A model generated the notes under the pieces. It saw nothing but the letters and a program-made list of their open reading frames with translations. It searched no databases and was not told where the DNA came from. From JBASEY01 sp049652745 (GTDB lineage: Bacteria > CSSED10-310), in the NCBI GenBank assembly GCA_049652745.1, contig JBASEY010000055.1, positions 1 to 55,414 on the forward strand: a DNA stretch of 55,414 bases. The letters are read 5' to 3'. Shown here piece after piece: positions 1-8,598 of the stretch (its first letter is position 1; the number at the start of each line of letters is the position of its first letter). The translations under genes were made by a program, and so were the position numbers.

Positions 1-3
1 CCG

Positions 4-19
4 GGGCGGCATGCCGCCC
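4..19. repeat. 16-bp perfect palindrome
   Basis: GGGCGGCATGCCGCCC is its own reverse complement. It lies at the window edge next to IS21-like repeats, so it may belong to a mobile-element end or to an intergenic hairpin of a gene to the left. No T-run follows on either side within view, so I do not call it a terminator. Confidence 0.5.
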
Positions 20-72
20 ACCACTACCACCTGAGAACTCCTTGACACAGAGATTACACCTTGGCATCCTCC

Positions 73-120
73 AAAGTGGGGAATCTTATTGGCCAAAAAG
101 TGGGGAATTCTTAATGGCCA
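73..120. repeat. Two direct repeats resembling an IS21-family terminus
   Basis: Two near-identical units occupy 73-95 and 97-120. Each has the core AAAGTGGGGAAT followed by TT(A)ATTGGCCA or TTAATGGCCA. Repeated GTGGGGAAT...GGCCA units are what I know from the multiple-repeat ends of IS21-family elements, where IstA binds. No istA or istB reading frame is present to the right, so this is either the right end of an element lying left of the window or a solo remnant. Confidence 0.5.
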
Positions 121-383
121 ATCACACCTTTCTAAATGGCTATGTAAAATCTTATTTTAGGGCCGAAAATAATGTAAACACCTAAATTATAGAACAGATG
201 ATAAAAATGGCAAGAAAAATTGTGTTCTCATTATTATGAAAGAGATCTTAAGCTTATTCAGCAGTAGACACACTTGTGGTGGAATAAAATTTTTTCACCT
301 TGTTTTTAATTAAAAAGACATCGTGACCTTAACGAGGCCTGCTGTATTTAGCTGTTATGCTAAGGATTGACGATGTTAAACAT

Positions 384-402
384 GGGCGGCGACAGACCGC
401 CC
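384..402. other. Hairpin, 6-bp stem
   Basis: GGGCGG (384-389) and CCGCCC (397-402) pair around a 7-nt loop. It sits just past the 3' end of the broken gene at 417-653 (minus strand). No T-run follows, so it is at best a weak transcript end. Confidence 0.3.
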
Positions 403-416
403 ACAAATCGTTTAAA

Positions 417-653
417 TCAAAAAACGGTTCGAACCATGCGGAAACTCAAGTCGTGTTTTGTAAAGGTCGCATCGCTACCCCATCGGAAAGCCGATCGCGA
501 ATACTGTGCGGCTTGAGGTCATCCGCCGCCTCGTGTCACCCTTTGTGATCCGGAACCCGGCCCGACCGGGTCCGTTATGGGGTCTGTAAGATAATCACGA
601 ATCAAGATAATTACGCTAATAAGCGCAGCAATCAGGTATCTTTTGTGTGTCAT
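417..653 (-). pseudogene. Broken C-terminal fragment of a formylglycine-generating-enzyme (FGE/SUMF1-type) domain protein
   Basis: An ATG at 651-653 with an AGGAG site upstream opens a hydrophobic N-terminus (MTHKRYLIAALISVIILI). This joins directly to the end of an FGE-sulfatase domain: DPITDPVGPGSGSQRVTRGGG, then a TGA at 519-521, then in the same frame AQYSRSAFR and LSFRMVRT, stopping at 417-419. The family signature here is RVxRGGSW...RSAxR...GFRvvR, so the TGA stands where Trp (TGG) is expected. The 78-codon frame lacks the first two thirds of the domain. The likely history is a deletion that fused a signal-like start to the domain end, plus a nonsense mutation. TGA here is better read as a mutated Trp codon than as selenocysteine. 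Confidence 0.6.
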
Positions 654-1027
654 AAATAGTTTCTCCTCTTTTAATAATAATAGACGATGGTATCACTATC
701 ATTTGTCAAAAATTATACTACAACTAGAATTGTATTTTTGGGGAAAGGACATTTTGTCAATAGGGATTGATACAAGTGTAAAAACTCTATATTGAACACT
801 AATCCTTTTCGCAAACCCTTGAAAACACAAGAATCGATTTTCTGGAAAATTACTTTTAAACACGCATCAGGATCGCGCGTTTTTGAAAAAAATTGTTCGT
901 TCAAAAGTGCTGTCTATAAATAGTTGAAAAAAATATTTTTATGTTGAATAGTTTTAATATGACTTGTTGGGATGATCTGGAAATCATTCTTTAAAAACGG
1001 TGAAAGTCGGTTTATTTTTAGAACTCG
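654..1027. other. AT-rich stretch without a recognisable gene
   Basis: This stretch is clearly more AT-rich than its surroundings. The only sizeable frame (713-904, minus) encodes 63 residues resembling nothing I know and has no ribosome binding site. The stretch probably holds only the promoter region of the broken gene on the left and upstream DNA of the tRNA. Confidence 0.5.
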
Positions 1028-1056
1028 TTGACAATACCGGCTTGGGTGGTTAAATT
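1028..1056 (+). promoter_or_regulatory. Sigma-70-type promoter of the tRNA-Arg gene
   Basis: A perfect -35 box TTGACA (1028-1033) is followed after exactly 17 bp by TAAATT (1051-1056), a partial match to TATAAT. The expected start point is near 1063, a few bases before the tRNA. Confidence 0.6.
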
Positions 1057-1070
1057 CAGGTTCGGTTTTT

Positions 1071-1144
1071 GCGCCCGTAGCTCAGTCGGATAGAGCGCTT
1101 GCCTCCGGAGCAAGAGGTCGCGCGTTCGAATCGCGCCGGGCGTA
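1071..1144 (+). tRNA. tRNA-Arg (anticodon CCG)
   Basis: A full cloverleaf can be folded. The acceptor stem is 1071-1077 with 1137-1143, including one G-T pair at the end. The D-stem is GCTC/GAGC. The anticodon stem is CTTGC/GCAAG around the loop CTCCGGA. The T-arm is GCGCG/CGCGC with loop TTCGAAT. The anticodon at 1105-1107 is CCG, reading the Arg codon CGG. The discriminator base is A at 1144. The 3' CCA is not encoded and must be added after transcription. Its own promoter lies just upstream, so it is probably transcribed alone. Confidence 0.95.
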
Positions 1145-1400
1145 TAATGAAACATCCAGAAATATTATCATGTTACTGCCCTGAAAGGTCATTGAATCTC
1201 CTTGAACGTCTATCCGTAAGACTATTTCATCGATGTAAAACTTCGTTTCAGCCAATCAGCGGCATTCAGTGAACTTGTAATTGATGATCCAGACGAAATC
1301 GCGATCAGAGGATCATATTTCTTTTAGTCGACTGTTGAACGGGTCTGGGCAAGCCAGCCCTCATCATCGATCAGTCTTTCCAGTCACGATTTTTGATGTA

Positions 1401-1431
1401 AAAGAGCCCCCACTGAAATCGGGGGCTCTTT
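1401..1431 (-). terminator. Rho-independent terminator, possibly bidirectional
   Basis: AAAGAGCCCCC (1401-1411) and GGGGGCTCTTT (1421-1431) form an 11-bp perfect stem around a 9-nt loop. On the minus strand it follows the lipoprotein gene ending at 1460 and ends in a short T-run with further T-rich sequence. The A/T flanks are symmetric, so it may also stop transcripts leaving the tRNA. The rest of 1145-1459 shows no gene. Confidence 0.8.
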
Positions 1432-1459
1432 AAATCCTGGGATAAAGGTGGGAGATGGA

Positions 1460-1861
1460 TTACAATCCCGCAATGAATTCTGGTGTGAATTCATAGTCCA
1501 TCTGAAATAGGCCGGCAGTATTTTTTTGCAGATCGAATGTGTAAGACGGTGGATATTCCCAAGACCATAACAGTGTAGGCCAAAAGCATAAAAAGCTCAG
1601 AATCGCATTCTGAGTGTTCACTTTGTCTCGCTTGATAGCACCGGTAAAATCTCTGTAACCGGCTAACCTCAATTGAACGGTTTTGGACGAGAATGAAATA
1701 TCGGTATCTGAATGCGTGTAGGGTGTAGTACCCATTCTCATGCCATCCAACCAAAGCTCGGCCCCGGATGGATTCGAATTAATGGTCGTTATGCTGGCAC
1801 AACCTGCCAAAAAAACGACACTCATCAGTATAACAGAAGGCAATAACATTTTTCTTTTCAT
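1460..1861 (-). CDS. PEGA-domain lipoprotein
   Basis: This 133-residue protein has a lipoprotein signal: a short basic start, a hydrophobic stretch, then LAGC with the lipidated cysteine at position 21. A PEGA-type segment follows (INSNPSGAELWLDGMRMGTTPY), the short beta-sandwich often found in surface and envelope proteins. The C-terminal half contains a hydrophobic Trp-rich segment (around FLCFWPTLLW) that could be a membrane hairpin. A good AAAGGAG site precedes the ATG. A strong terminator sits just downstream, so the gene is probably a single transcript. It is likely attached to an envelope membrane; its partner and exact role are unknown. Confidence 0.8.
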   Translation of the reverse strand: MKRKMLLPSVILMSVVFLAGCASITTINSNPSGAELWLDGMRMGTTPYTHSDTDISFSSKTVQLRLAGYRDFTGAIKRDKVNTQNAILSFLCFWPTLLWSWEYPPSYTFDLQKNTAGLFQMDYEFTPEFIAGL

Positions 1862-2042
1862 TGAAACTCTCCTTTCTAAATCCCACTCACTTTTTCACAA
1901 TTCATAAATCCCGCTTGTTTTAATATTCAGCACGCGCTGAATTATACGCCCGGCCTCAGGAAAAAATCAAGCATTAACGATAGAGTATTATTGCTCACCC
2001 GCATTTAACCGTTCGTGCTGACCGCGTCTTTCACAGATGCTC
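1811..2042. repeat. Upstream unit of a diverged tandem duplication
   Basis: This unit corresponds to 2046-2307. Matching blocks in order are AACGACACTCA, GAAGGCAATA and CATTTTTC near 1815-1855, an ATTCAGCACG-type block near 1927, and GGAAAAAATCAAGC near 1960. The last matching block is CCGTTCGTGCTGACCG near 2010. The unit spans the 5' end of the lipoprotein gene plus a decayed copy of the 5' end of the following YidD-like gene, in which the reading frame is lost. Confidence 0.6.
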
Positions 2043-2045
2043 AGG

Positions 2046-2307
2046 AAAACGACACTCAACGAAGGCAATACATTTTTCATCTCATTGACACTCTTCCTTT
2101 GAAATCCTACTATCTTTCTCATGAATCGCGAATTCTTCTGCACAATACTATTTGTTCTCGCATTCAGCACAATAAGTCCAGCCTCCGGAAAAAATCAAGC
2201 GCTGTCGATGGACTATTATTACTCACCGGTAGTCATGCAAGCGACTAGAATTTTGTCACCTGCGCTCATTTCTCCGTTCGCGCCGACCGTATCGTTAATA
2301 GATGCGG
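2046..2307. repeat. Downstream unit of the diverged tandem duplication
   Basis: This is the partner of 1811-2042. It carries decayed lipoprotein 5' sequence (AAACGACACTCAACGAAGGCAATA near 2046, split here by small gaps) and then the intact first 60 or so codons of the YidD-like gene. The unit length is roughly 235-260 bp, with several insertions and deletions between the copies. Confidence 0.6.
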
Positions 2308-2699
2308 AAGCATTCATTGCCCCATCAAAATCCTCAGAATCCGTCACGACTATTGCCGATCCTCTGGTCAAAGTCATGTTTTTTCTTTACAGCAACATCT
2401 ATGGCCGCGTCAAAGGTGATTCATGCCTGTTCTACCCCACGTGCTCCCACTTCAGTCGTCTCGCCATCTGCGATCACGGTCTTGTCAACGGTATCTGGAT
2501 GACCGGTGGACGTCTCATACGCGCTCATTTAAACTTCGATCATTATTATCCGATCATGGAAGCGCCGGAAGGTGTCCGTTGGTTTAACCCGCCGGCCCAC
2601 GAGTGCTTTAAATTTTACCGGAACGACGTTAGAAAGTTAACGCCTGTATTTCAACTTAAAACTCCCGAGCAGGATACCAATCATCATGAAAATCATTAA
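2121..2699 (+). CDS. Secreted YidD-like (membrane protein insertion efficiency factor) domain protein
   Basis: The 192-residue product has an N-terminal signal-like segment (about residues 1-22) and a linker, then a YidD/DUF37 domain from about residue 85. The domain shows the family core CLFYPTCSHFSR with cysteines 102 and 108, followed by HGLVNGIWMTGGRLIR. Ordinary YidD is 70-90 residues and helps YidC insert membrane proteins. This one is longer, with an added leader and C-terminal tail. No convincing ribosome binding site precedes the ATG, and its 5' end lies in a duplicated segment, so the start is uncertain. It overlaps the next gene by 14 bp. Longer YidD proteins paired with a TPR-like partner are familiar, and the pairing suggests a shared envelope role. 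Confidence 0.75.
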   Translation: MNREFFCTILFVLAFSTISPASGKNQALSMDYYYSPVVMQATRILSPALISPFAPTVSLIDAEAFIAPSKSSESVTTIADPLVKVMFFLYSNIYGRVKGDSCLFYPTCSHFSRLAICDHGLVNGIWMTGGRLIRAHLNFDHYYPIMEAPEGVRWFNPPAHECFKFYRNDVRKLTPVFQLKTPEQDTNHHENH

Positions 2700-3603
2700 A
2701 GCATTATTCATCGGCGCCGTCATTTTATTCATTGTGGTCATTCATCCCTGTAAAGCATTGGATAGCAGCGATGACGATTATTGGTTCGCTTCCAGTTTAA
2801 TATCAACTGAAGACTACTCTGAAGCCATCACCTTTCTGCGCCGCTATGTCTTATTCGGAGATAATCCACAGCGCCAACTGAACGCTCGGTTCATCATCGG
2901 GAGCCTTTATGCGAAACTGGATCGCCATGACCGGGCTGTATCCACTTTTCTGGGGATCATGAACGAACGTGAAATTGAACAAGAATTACGGGAGGGCGCT
3001 GCATTTCTGGCTATTCAGTCGATGTTTTTGAATGATGATTTAGCCGGTTACCATGTCTGTTTGGACCGGCTGGAGGACGATCTGGGCGAACTTTCGATCG
3101 ATGGGCGCATCCAGCGTCAATACATGAAAGGTTTTCTGGGTGTCTATGCCGGCAGTCGCGACCTGGCGGAATTCCTGCCAATCGCGACCGATTTAGAACC
3201 CATTAAAAGCCGTTCCGTCGATCTGAAGAGGCAATTCGTTTTCTGGGAAGAACGAAAAATTAGAAGCCCTTTGACCAGCGCTGTTCTCTCGGCTGCTATT
3301 CCCGGCACAGGCCAATTTTACAACAGGCGCTATTGGGATGGTGTAGCCGCCATGGGTGTTGTTTTGGGAGGAGCTTACTGGAGCCGAGAACTCTTTGATC
3401 GGGGCGATAATTCCTGGGGATGGACTGTCGGAATCATTACCGGCCTTCTGTATCTGGGCCAAATCCGAAACTCCATGATCGATTCCATGCGAATTAATGA
3501 AAAAGCCGAACTAGAGTTCAAACAACAACTTATTTCTGACTACTTTCTGAAATTTACTTTCTCAGTCAAACAAGACGATATCCGTTTCGGAATCACGTTC
3601 TGA
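2686..3603 (+). CDS. Secreted TPR-like protein with C-terminal DUF5683-like membrane segment
   Basis: The 305-residue product starts with a signal peptide (cleavage likely near CKA-LD at about 25). A helical repeat region of TPR type follows: YSEAITFLRRYV, then an RHDRAVSTFLGIM helix. Residues about 200-265 carry a pattern typical of DUF5683 tails: PLTSAVLSAAIPGTGQFYN, then hydrophobic segments. The gene begins inside the end of the YidD-like gene, so the two are co-translated. Most likely it is an envelope protein working with its neighbour; the exact function is unknown. Confidence 0.7.
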   Translation: MKIIKALFIGAVILFIVVIHPCKALDSSDDDYWFASSLISTEDYSEAITFLRRYVLFGDNPQRQLNARFIIGSLYAKLDRHDRAVSTFLGIMNEREIEQELREGAAFLAIQSMFLNDDLAGYHVCLDRLEDDLGELSIDGRIQRQYMKGFLGVYAGSRDLAEFLPIATDLEPIKSRSVDLKRQFVFWEERKIRSPLTSAVLSAAIPGTGQFYNRRYWDGVAAMGVVLGGAYWSRELFDRGDNSWGWTVGIITGLLYLGQIRNSMIDSMRINEKAELEFKQQLISDYFLKFTFSVKQDDIRFGITF

Positions 3604-4146
3604 GGAAAGACAATTAAAGTTTAATGTAAGCATTCGAGATCTCGTAAAAGGGGTTAAAGGCTGCGACGATCGCGTGCAGGAGGTGCCTGAAGATCGGAGA
3701 ATATCTGAAAGGGAAATCGAGTCATTTCGAAGGATCAAGAGGTGGCGAGAGTATCAAGCCCGGCAGATGCTGTTCCTTTGGAATCGGTCGGGGATGAGTT
3801 TATTGGGGTTTTGCCGGTGCCTGGAGCGGGTTATTTTGGATCTGCCCGGATGTTTTCGTCGGTATCGACGCATCAGGCGATCACGGGAATGGAATTGGCG
3901 ATGCTCCAGGCGATCGACTGGAAATCAGTCAGAAAGCGGCCGCGGTGAGTACTGAAAAGTCGCGATTATTGATATAATTTCATTGACATAGCAATTATCA
4001 TTGTTCAGACTTGATATAGAATTACGATAGGAATTGAAGAGCAGGATCATGATCTATTTGTATGATTCCAACCAGGAACCTGAGCTGTTCCAGAGGAGAT
4101 ATCAACTGGATCACGGGTTTACAATTAATTAAGGGAGGACTGCATC
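3604..4146 (+). other. Gene-poor stretch before the metzincin gene
   Basis: Two overlapping short frames (3674-3955 and 3742-3948) have no family resemblance and no ribosome binding site. The second reads GVLPVPGAGYFGSARM and could be the remains of a decayed gene. A TTGACA at 3983-3988 and AT-rich sequence to 4030 may hold the promoter of the next gene, but no convincing -10 lies at the right distance. A GGGAGG site at 4133-4138 serves the ATG at 4147. Confidence 0.4.
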
Positions 4147-7100
4147 ATGCTGAAGAGATTAGCTTTTTACATTTTGAGTGTTTTGTCTGTGTCGCTTGCT
4201 GTGCCAGCGATCTCCGATACTAATGGGCACAACACGACTGCCGCATTAGACGCCCCCGTTACAGTGGCGACGGACAACAACGGGATAACAGGATTTGAGT
4301 TATACAACAATGGAATTTTCTGGTGGTCAAGTCCGGGCAGATGCAGTGGAGAGTTCCCGCACTGGGCGCATATCAGGCTAAAGGGCCACATGGGGGCGCC
4401 AACTAGAACACCGGCATACGACTGTGAAATAATGGAGGGCGAGACAAACAATGTAGTTCGTGATGGTGTTTGCCTGTACTTTTTCAAACAAGGACGATTA
4501 CACTGCAAACCCCCTGCATCAGGTAAAGAGGGTCCGGAATACTTGATTCATAATTCACCCAGTCTTCCAACGCCGAATTCACCGGTTGTCATGGAACTGG
4601 TTGATGGACAGTTGTATTTTATGGTGTTCAATTTATCAGACAAATCCAACAAGCTTTACACCATGCCTATTGATGGGAGCCGGCCTGCCCAACAGCTCCC
4701 TAATGCGGGCAAGACCGGTTCACCGGTCATAAAAATGAAACATTATCGGTATCGGGGCACCTCGGGCAAATTTGAGACAGCGCTGTTTATTTTATATAGG
4801 GACGGTCTTTTAACGCGCCGTACGCTGGAACCAGCAGGAAGTGAACGTAGCTTATCAGAAGACAAACATTTTTCCGATTTTGCACTCTCATCGGTTTTTT
4901 CTCCACATGGGACTAATTACTTTCTACTTGCGACCGAAGGCACATGGTACCCAGATCCTTCTTCAGGTCCCGGCGCTCTGTGGAGTTTTGGATTGACCTC
5001 CGGCGGATCAACCCGCAACTATACGGCCTCCGGCAGAAACCAGGTGCTCAGTGTGATGTCGGGAGGTCTTTTCACAACGTTTATCGTCGTTGGAACAGTA
5101 GTATGCAGTGATTTATGCTATTTTACCAATTTTACGATCTACCGGGGCAATGGATCGACTTGGGAACCTCTGGTTGCAGATGAGGCTGAATTATCTAATC
5201 TGCGTGTTGACGATCAAAATTTATATTATATAAGGCACAGTTTTAGTGATAACCAATGGAAAATCATGTCGATCTCAAAAGGTGCAGAACCGGTTCAAAT
5301 CGATTTCGAGGCAATCGGGCTGGAAGTGACGCAGGCGGGTCAGCGGTTATCGAACGATATTCCCCTAATTGCAGATCGACGTACATTTGTCCGCGGATAT
5401 TCGCGCTGTATTCAGGACAACACCGGAGGTATTGCAAGGAGACCTGGGGCTCTGTTGTACGGATTAAAAAACGGAAAACTACTACCGGGATCTCCAATCA
5501 ATACGGAAGGAGGCAGTGCTATTGTTCCATTGAATCCGGAACTGATCGATCTGAGAAATGATCTTTCTTCCAGTTTTCTCTTCCAGTTACCTGATTCATG
5601 GACACAAGAGGGCGAGATTATACTGACGATGACAGTCAACCCTTATAACGCTATTCCTGAAACCGGTAATGCCCCTAATCTTATCAGTACGACTGTGAAA
5701 TTTAACATGAGATACCGTCCATGCCTGGCTTTTGTACCTGTCAAGGCCGACAGCGGGGGTATTTACACGCCGTACAAAATTGGATCACAATTCCAACTTG
5801 TCCTTAACAGGGTGGGATCTTTGCTGCCGATACCCGGTTTCTGGACAAGATATGTGGGGGTGCTCTTGATGAATGGAGCTGATCCCTATATTTTTCCGCA
5901 TAAAGATAACCCAGATGCCAAGGGAGATAGTCAGGCATTGGCACAACTCAACAGTTACGAGTTTTGGAACTCGTATATGGGCGATTGGGGTGAAGATTGC
6001 CATCCGTCTAACATCTTCGTCGTGGGCATGGTTCACAGCAAAACAAAATGGAGAGTCCCCGGTTGCGCATGCGGCAAATCTCAACTTGCTATGTTCCCGC
6101 CGATAGCCGAGAGAGGTGATGACTGGGCGCGACCAAATTGCGGCCGAACCGTGGCTCACGAACTCGGTCACAATTATGGGCGGGGCCATATAAACTGCGG
6201 CGGTCCGCCTGAACCGTATGATTATCCTCCGTTTGACCCATGTAACCTGGGTCCATTGGGTGACTGGACTGAATATTGGGGATTTGATCCAATCTGCCGG
6301 AAGGTTATTCGGCCGGATGTTGCTCGAGACCTGATGACCTATGGAACAGACCAGTGGACGTCCGGTTTCACATGGGAAGCGATTTATAACAGAGTGCCAT
6401 CAGGGACCTCTGCGCTATCACTGCAAGATCTTCCGAAATACGGCGTGTCTTCGGGTCAACCTGTTCTGTTCCTCAATGGTATCATCTATCCAGATGAAGA
6501 GTATGCCCATCTGATGCCTGCCTATCTATTCGACGATCAACGCTGCACCGCACTGATGGAGATCTGGCCGGAAATCAGACCTCGTCCAGAACAGACAAAC
6601 GGTCGTGAAACACCGGAGTATGCAGTTTGTTTCCGCGATGCATCGGGTAGCCTACTGAGCATGCAAAACCTTGATGTATACAATATCTGGGACAATAATG
6701 ACCGAAAAGAATTTTATTTCGGTCAACCGATCGCATTTCCAGCCGGAACCGCTTCCATTGAAATTGTCGATGATTATGGTGTAATTGCTGAGAGACCTGT
6801 AACGTCTCACGCTCCCAGTATCTATGTCACCGCACCCTACATCGATCCTTCCCTTAAGATGCTTGATATCAGTTGGAGCGTTTTCGATACCGATCAGACC
6901 GAATCACTAGCCTATACCGTCCTGTACAGCTCGGATAATGGTTCTAGCTGGATTCCATTGCTGATGGATTACACCCTTCAACAAGCCAGGATCGATACCA
7001 AATATCTGCCTGGCGGTCCCCAGGCACGTATTGCCGTCATCGCGACCGATGGTATCAACGCCTCGATGGCGATCACACCACCATTTGCCATCCCTTATAA

Positions 7101-8598
7101 CAAACCAGTTCCCCTTATTGATGGAATTGTTGAAAATCAGTGTCTCAAATTCGGCCAGATTACGGATTTGATGGGTATGGCTATGGATGCTGAAGATGGG
7201 AGCATCCCCGATGAAAGATTGTCCTGGTATCTGTACGGAAAGACATCCTACACGGGTACTGGTTCGCTCTTCACTCTTAAGAATCTGTCGCCCGGTCCGT
7301 ACACTGTAACCCTGAGAGCTGAGGATTCCGATGGAATGGTTCAGGAATTTTCGCTGAATTTTTCCGTGCTGCCAATAGCCGTACCAGAAAGTAGCCATCC
7401 GAAATTTGACGGCATCAGTTCTGATCCCGCATGGGACAATGCGGAATGGATTTATGTTTCACTTGCTGATGGCAGTGTTGCTGAAGCGGGTTTGATGTAT
7501 GCTGATAACACGCTCTATGCCTGTTTTTCACAATTGATAAAGGCTCAAAGTGGTTCATCCCCCATGATGGTGGGTATCAGAATTGATCCGAATGCCTCCA
7601 TGGATCCCAATGCACAACCGGATGATCGCGGATTTTTTGTCGATGAGGAGGGATTGACGTACCAGGCTGTCGGCAACGGCTCGGCAATGCCATTTACCGA
7701 TCAACCCGTCCCGGGTTTTGATGCGGTTGTTTCCATCACAGGTTCGAGGTGGAGCGCGGAAATGAAAATCGATAAATCGCTGATAGGTGGCTGGGATCAC
7801 CAGGCAGGAATGATGATAGATCATCGTTCGGTATCAGGGTCAGCTTCACATCATGTATGGCCCCCCGCTGCGCAGGGAAACAACCCCTCAAGCTGGGCGG
7901 AGATGTATTTTGGAATACCGCCGGGCTGCGGAAACCGTCCGCCCATTGCGTTCGCCGGGTCGGATTACAGCGAAATCATCGTTGAATCAAGACCATTGTA
8001 TCTTGACGGAACCGGCAGTTATGATCCAGATGATGATATCATCAGCTACCAGTGGTTTCAAACGGGCGGCCCTGAAGTAACACTGATCGATGCTGATTCC
8101 GCCTGTCCGCATTTCATGGCGGACAGGGTCTGGTCTGTGACCGATTTGACTTTTACTCTGTATGTCAGTGATCCCTATGTAACCGGCGAGCCGGCACAAG
8201 TGACGGTCACATTGCTTCCTGTCAAAACGATAGTCGATGATTTCGGTGTTAAACTGGATCTGCCGCTGCAGGGAAGACCAGGTGAAAAGTTTTTTGTCAA
8301 TGCAACCCTTGTCAATCCGGGCTCAATGCGTACAGATGTGCCGTTTTTCTGTATTCTGGATGTCTATGGCATGTTGTTTTTCTTCCCGAGTTGGATTCAA
8401 TATCCCGAGGGAATTGATTGTGAATTCATCGATGTGCCCGCTGGCTTCACATTAAAAACCATTATTCCGGAGTTTATCTGGCCTCGCGATGCGGTAGGTC
8501 CAGTATACAACCTGTATTTTTATGCGGCTTTTCTGACACCCGATCTCAGCGCCATCGATGGCTTCTGGGACGCCGTCTCGTGGGGATACGGCCCTTGA
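4147..8598 (+). CDS. Large secreted metzincin-type metalloprotease with CBM9-like, PKD and novel C-terminal modules
   Basis: The 1483-residue protein opens with a signal peptide. Residues about 35-390 form a repetitive beta-rich region, propeller-like in feel (recurrent LYF, YYI and WKIMSI strands). The catalytic motif HELGHNYGRGH spans 671-681, a full metzincin HExxHxxGxxH. Downstream come beta-sandwich segments and a CBM9-like segment from about 1082 (FDGISSDPAWDNAEW). A PKD-like domain follows from about 1264 (PPIAFAGSDYS, LDGTGSYDPDDDIISYQW). A final module of about 120 residues (1362-1483) is also found at the end of the protease at 50359-54186. A strong GGGAGG site supports the start. 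The protein is presumably an extracellular or surface protease; its substrate is unknown. Confidence 0.8.
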   Translation: MLKRLAFYILSVLSVSLAVPAISDTNGHNTTAALDAPVTVATDNNGITGFELYNNGIFWWSSPGRCSGEFPHWAHIRLKGHMGAPTRTPAYDCEIMEGETNNVVRDGVCLYFFKQGRLHCKPPASGKEGPEYLIHNSPSLPTPNSPVVMELVDGQLYFMVFNLSDKSNKLYTMPIDGSRPAQQLPNAGKTGSPVIKMKHYRYRGTSGKFETALFILYRDGLLTRRTLEPAGSERSLSEDKHFSDFALSSVFSPHGTNYFLLATEGTWYPDPSSGPGALWSFGLTSGGSTRNYTASGRNQVLSVMSGGLFTTFIVVGTVVCSDLCYFTNFTIYRGNGSTWEPLVADEAELSNLRVDDQNLYYIRHSFSDNQWKIMSISKGAEPVQIDFEAIGLEVTQAGQRLSNDIPLIADRRTFVRGYSRCIQDNTGGIARRPGALLYGLKNGKLLPGSPINTEGGSAIVPLNPELIDLRNDLSSSFLFQLPDSWTQEGEIILTMTVNPYNAIPETGNAPNLISTTVKFNMRYRPCLAFVPVKADSGGIYTPYKIGSQFQLVLNRVGSLLPIPGFWTRYVGVLLMNGADPYIFPHKDNPDAKGDSQALAQLNSYEFWNSYMGDWGEDCHPSNIFVVGMVHSKTKWRVPGCACGKSQLAMFPPIAERGDDWARPNCGRTVAHELGHNYGRGHINCGGPPEPYDYPPFDPCNLGPLGDWTEYWGFDPICRKVIRPDVARDLMTYGTDQWTSGFTWEAIYNRVPSGTSALSLQDLPKYGVSSGQPVLFLNGIIYPDEEYAHLMPAYLFDDQRCTALMEIWPEIRPRPEQTNGRETPEYAVCFRDASGSLLSMQNLDVYNIWDNNDRKEFYFGQPIAFPAGTASIEIVDDYGVIAERPVTSHAPSIYVTAPYIDPSLKMLDISWSVFDTDQTESLAYTVLYSSDNGSSWIPLLMDYTLQQARIDTKYLPGGPQARIAVIATDGINASMAITPPFAIPYNKPVPLIDGIVENQCLKFGQITDLMGMAMDAEDGSIPDERLSWYLYGKTSYTGTGSLFTLKNLSPGPYTVTLRAEDSDGMVQEFSLNFSVLPIAVPESSHPKFDGISSDPAWDNAEWIYVSLADGSVAEAGLMYADNTLYACFSQLIKAQSGSSPMMVGIRIDPNASMDPNAQPDDRGFFVDEEGLTYQAVGNGSAMPFTDQPVPGFDAVVSITGSRWSAEMKIDKSLIGGWDHQAGMMIDHRSVSGSASHHVWPPAAQGNNPSSWAEMYFGIPPGCGNRPPIAFAGSDYSEIIVESRPLYLDGTGSYDPDDDIISYQWFQTGGPEVTLIDADSACPHFMADRVWSVTDLTFTLYVSDPYVTGEPAQVTVTLLPVKTIVDDFGVKLDLPLQGRPGEKFFVNATLVNPGSMRTDVPFFCILDVYGMLFFFPSWIQYPEGIDCEFIDVPAGFTLKTIIPEFIWPRDAVGPVYNLYFYAAFLTPDLSAIDGFWDAVSWGYGP

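Noticed and set aside
713..904. 63-residue minus-strand frame
   Set aside because: AT-rich, no ribosome binding site, no family resemblance; a chance frame in intergenic DNA.
3674..3955. 93-residue plus-strand frame rich in Arg
   Set aside because: No ribosome site, and Arg-rich composition is typical of a non-coding frame; a competing frame overlaps it.
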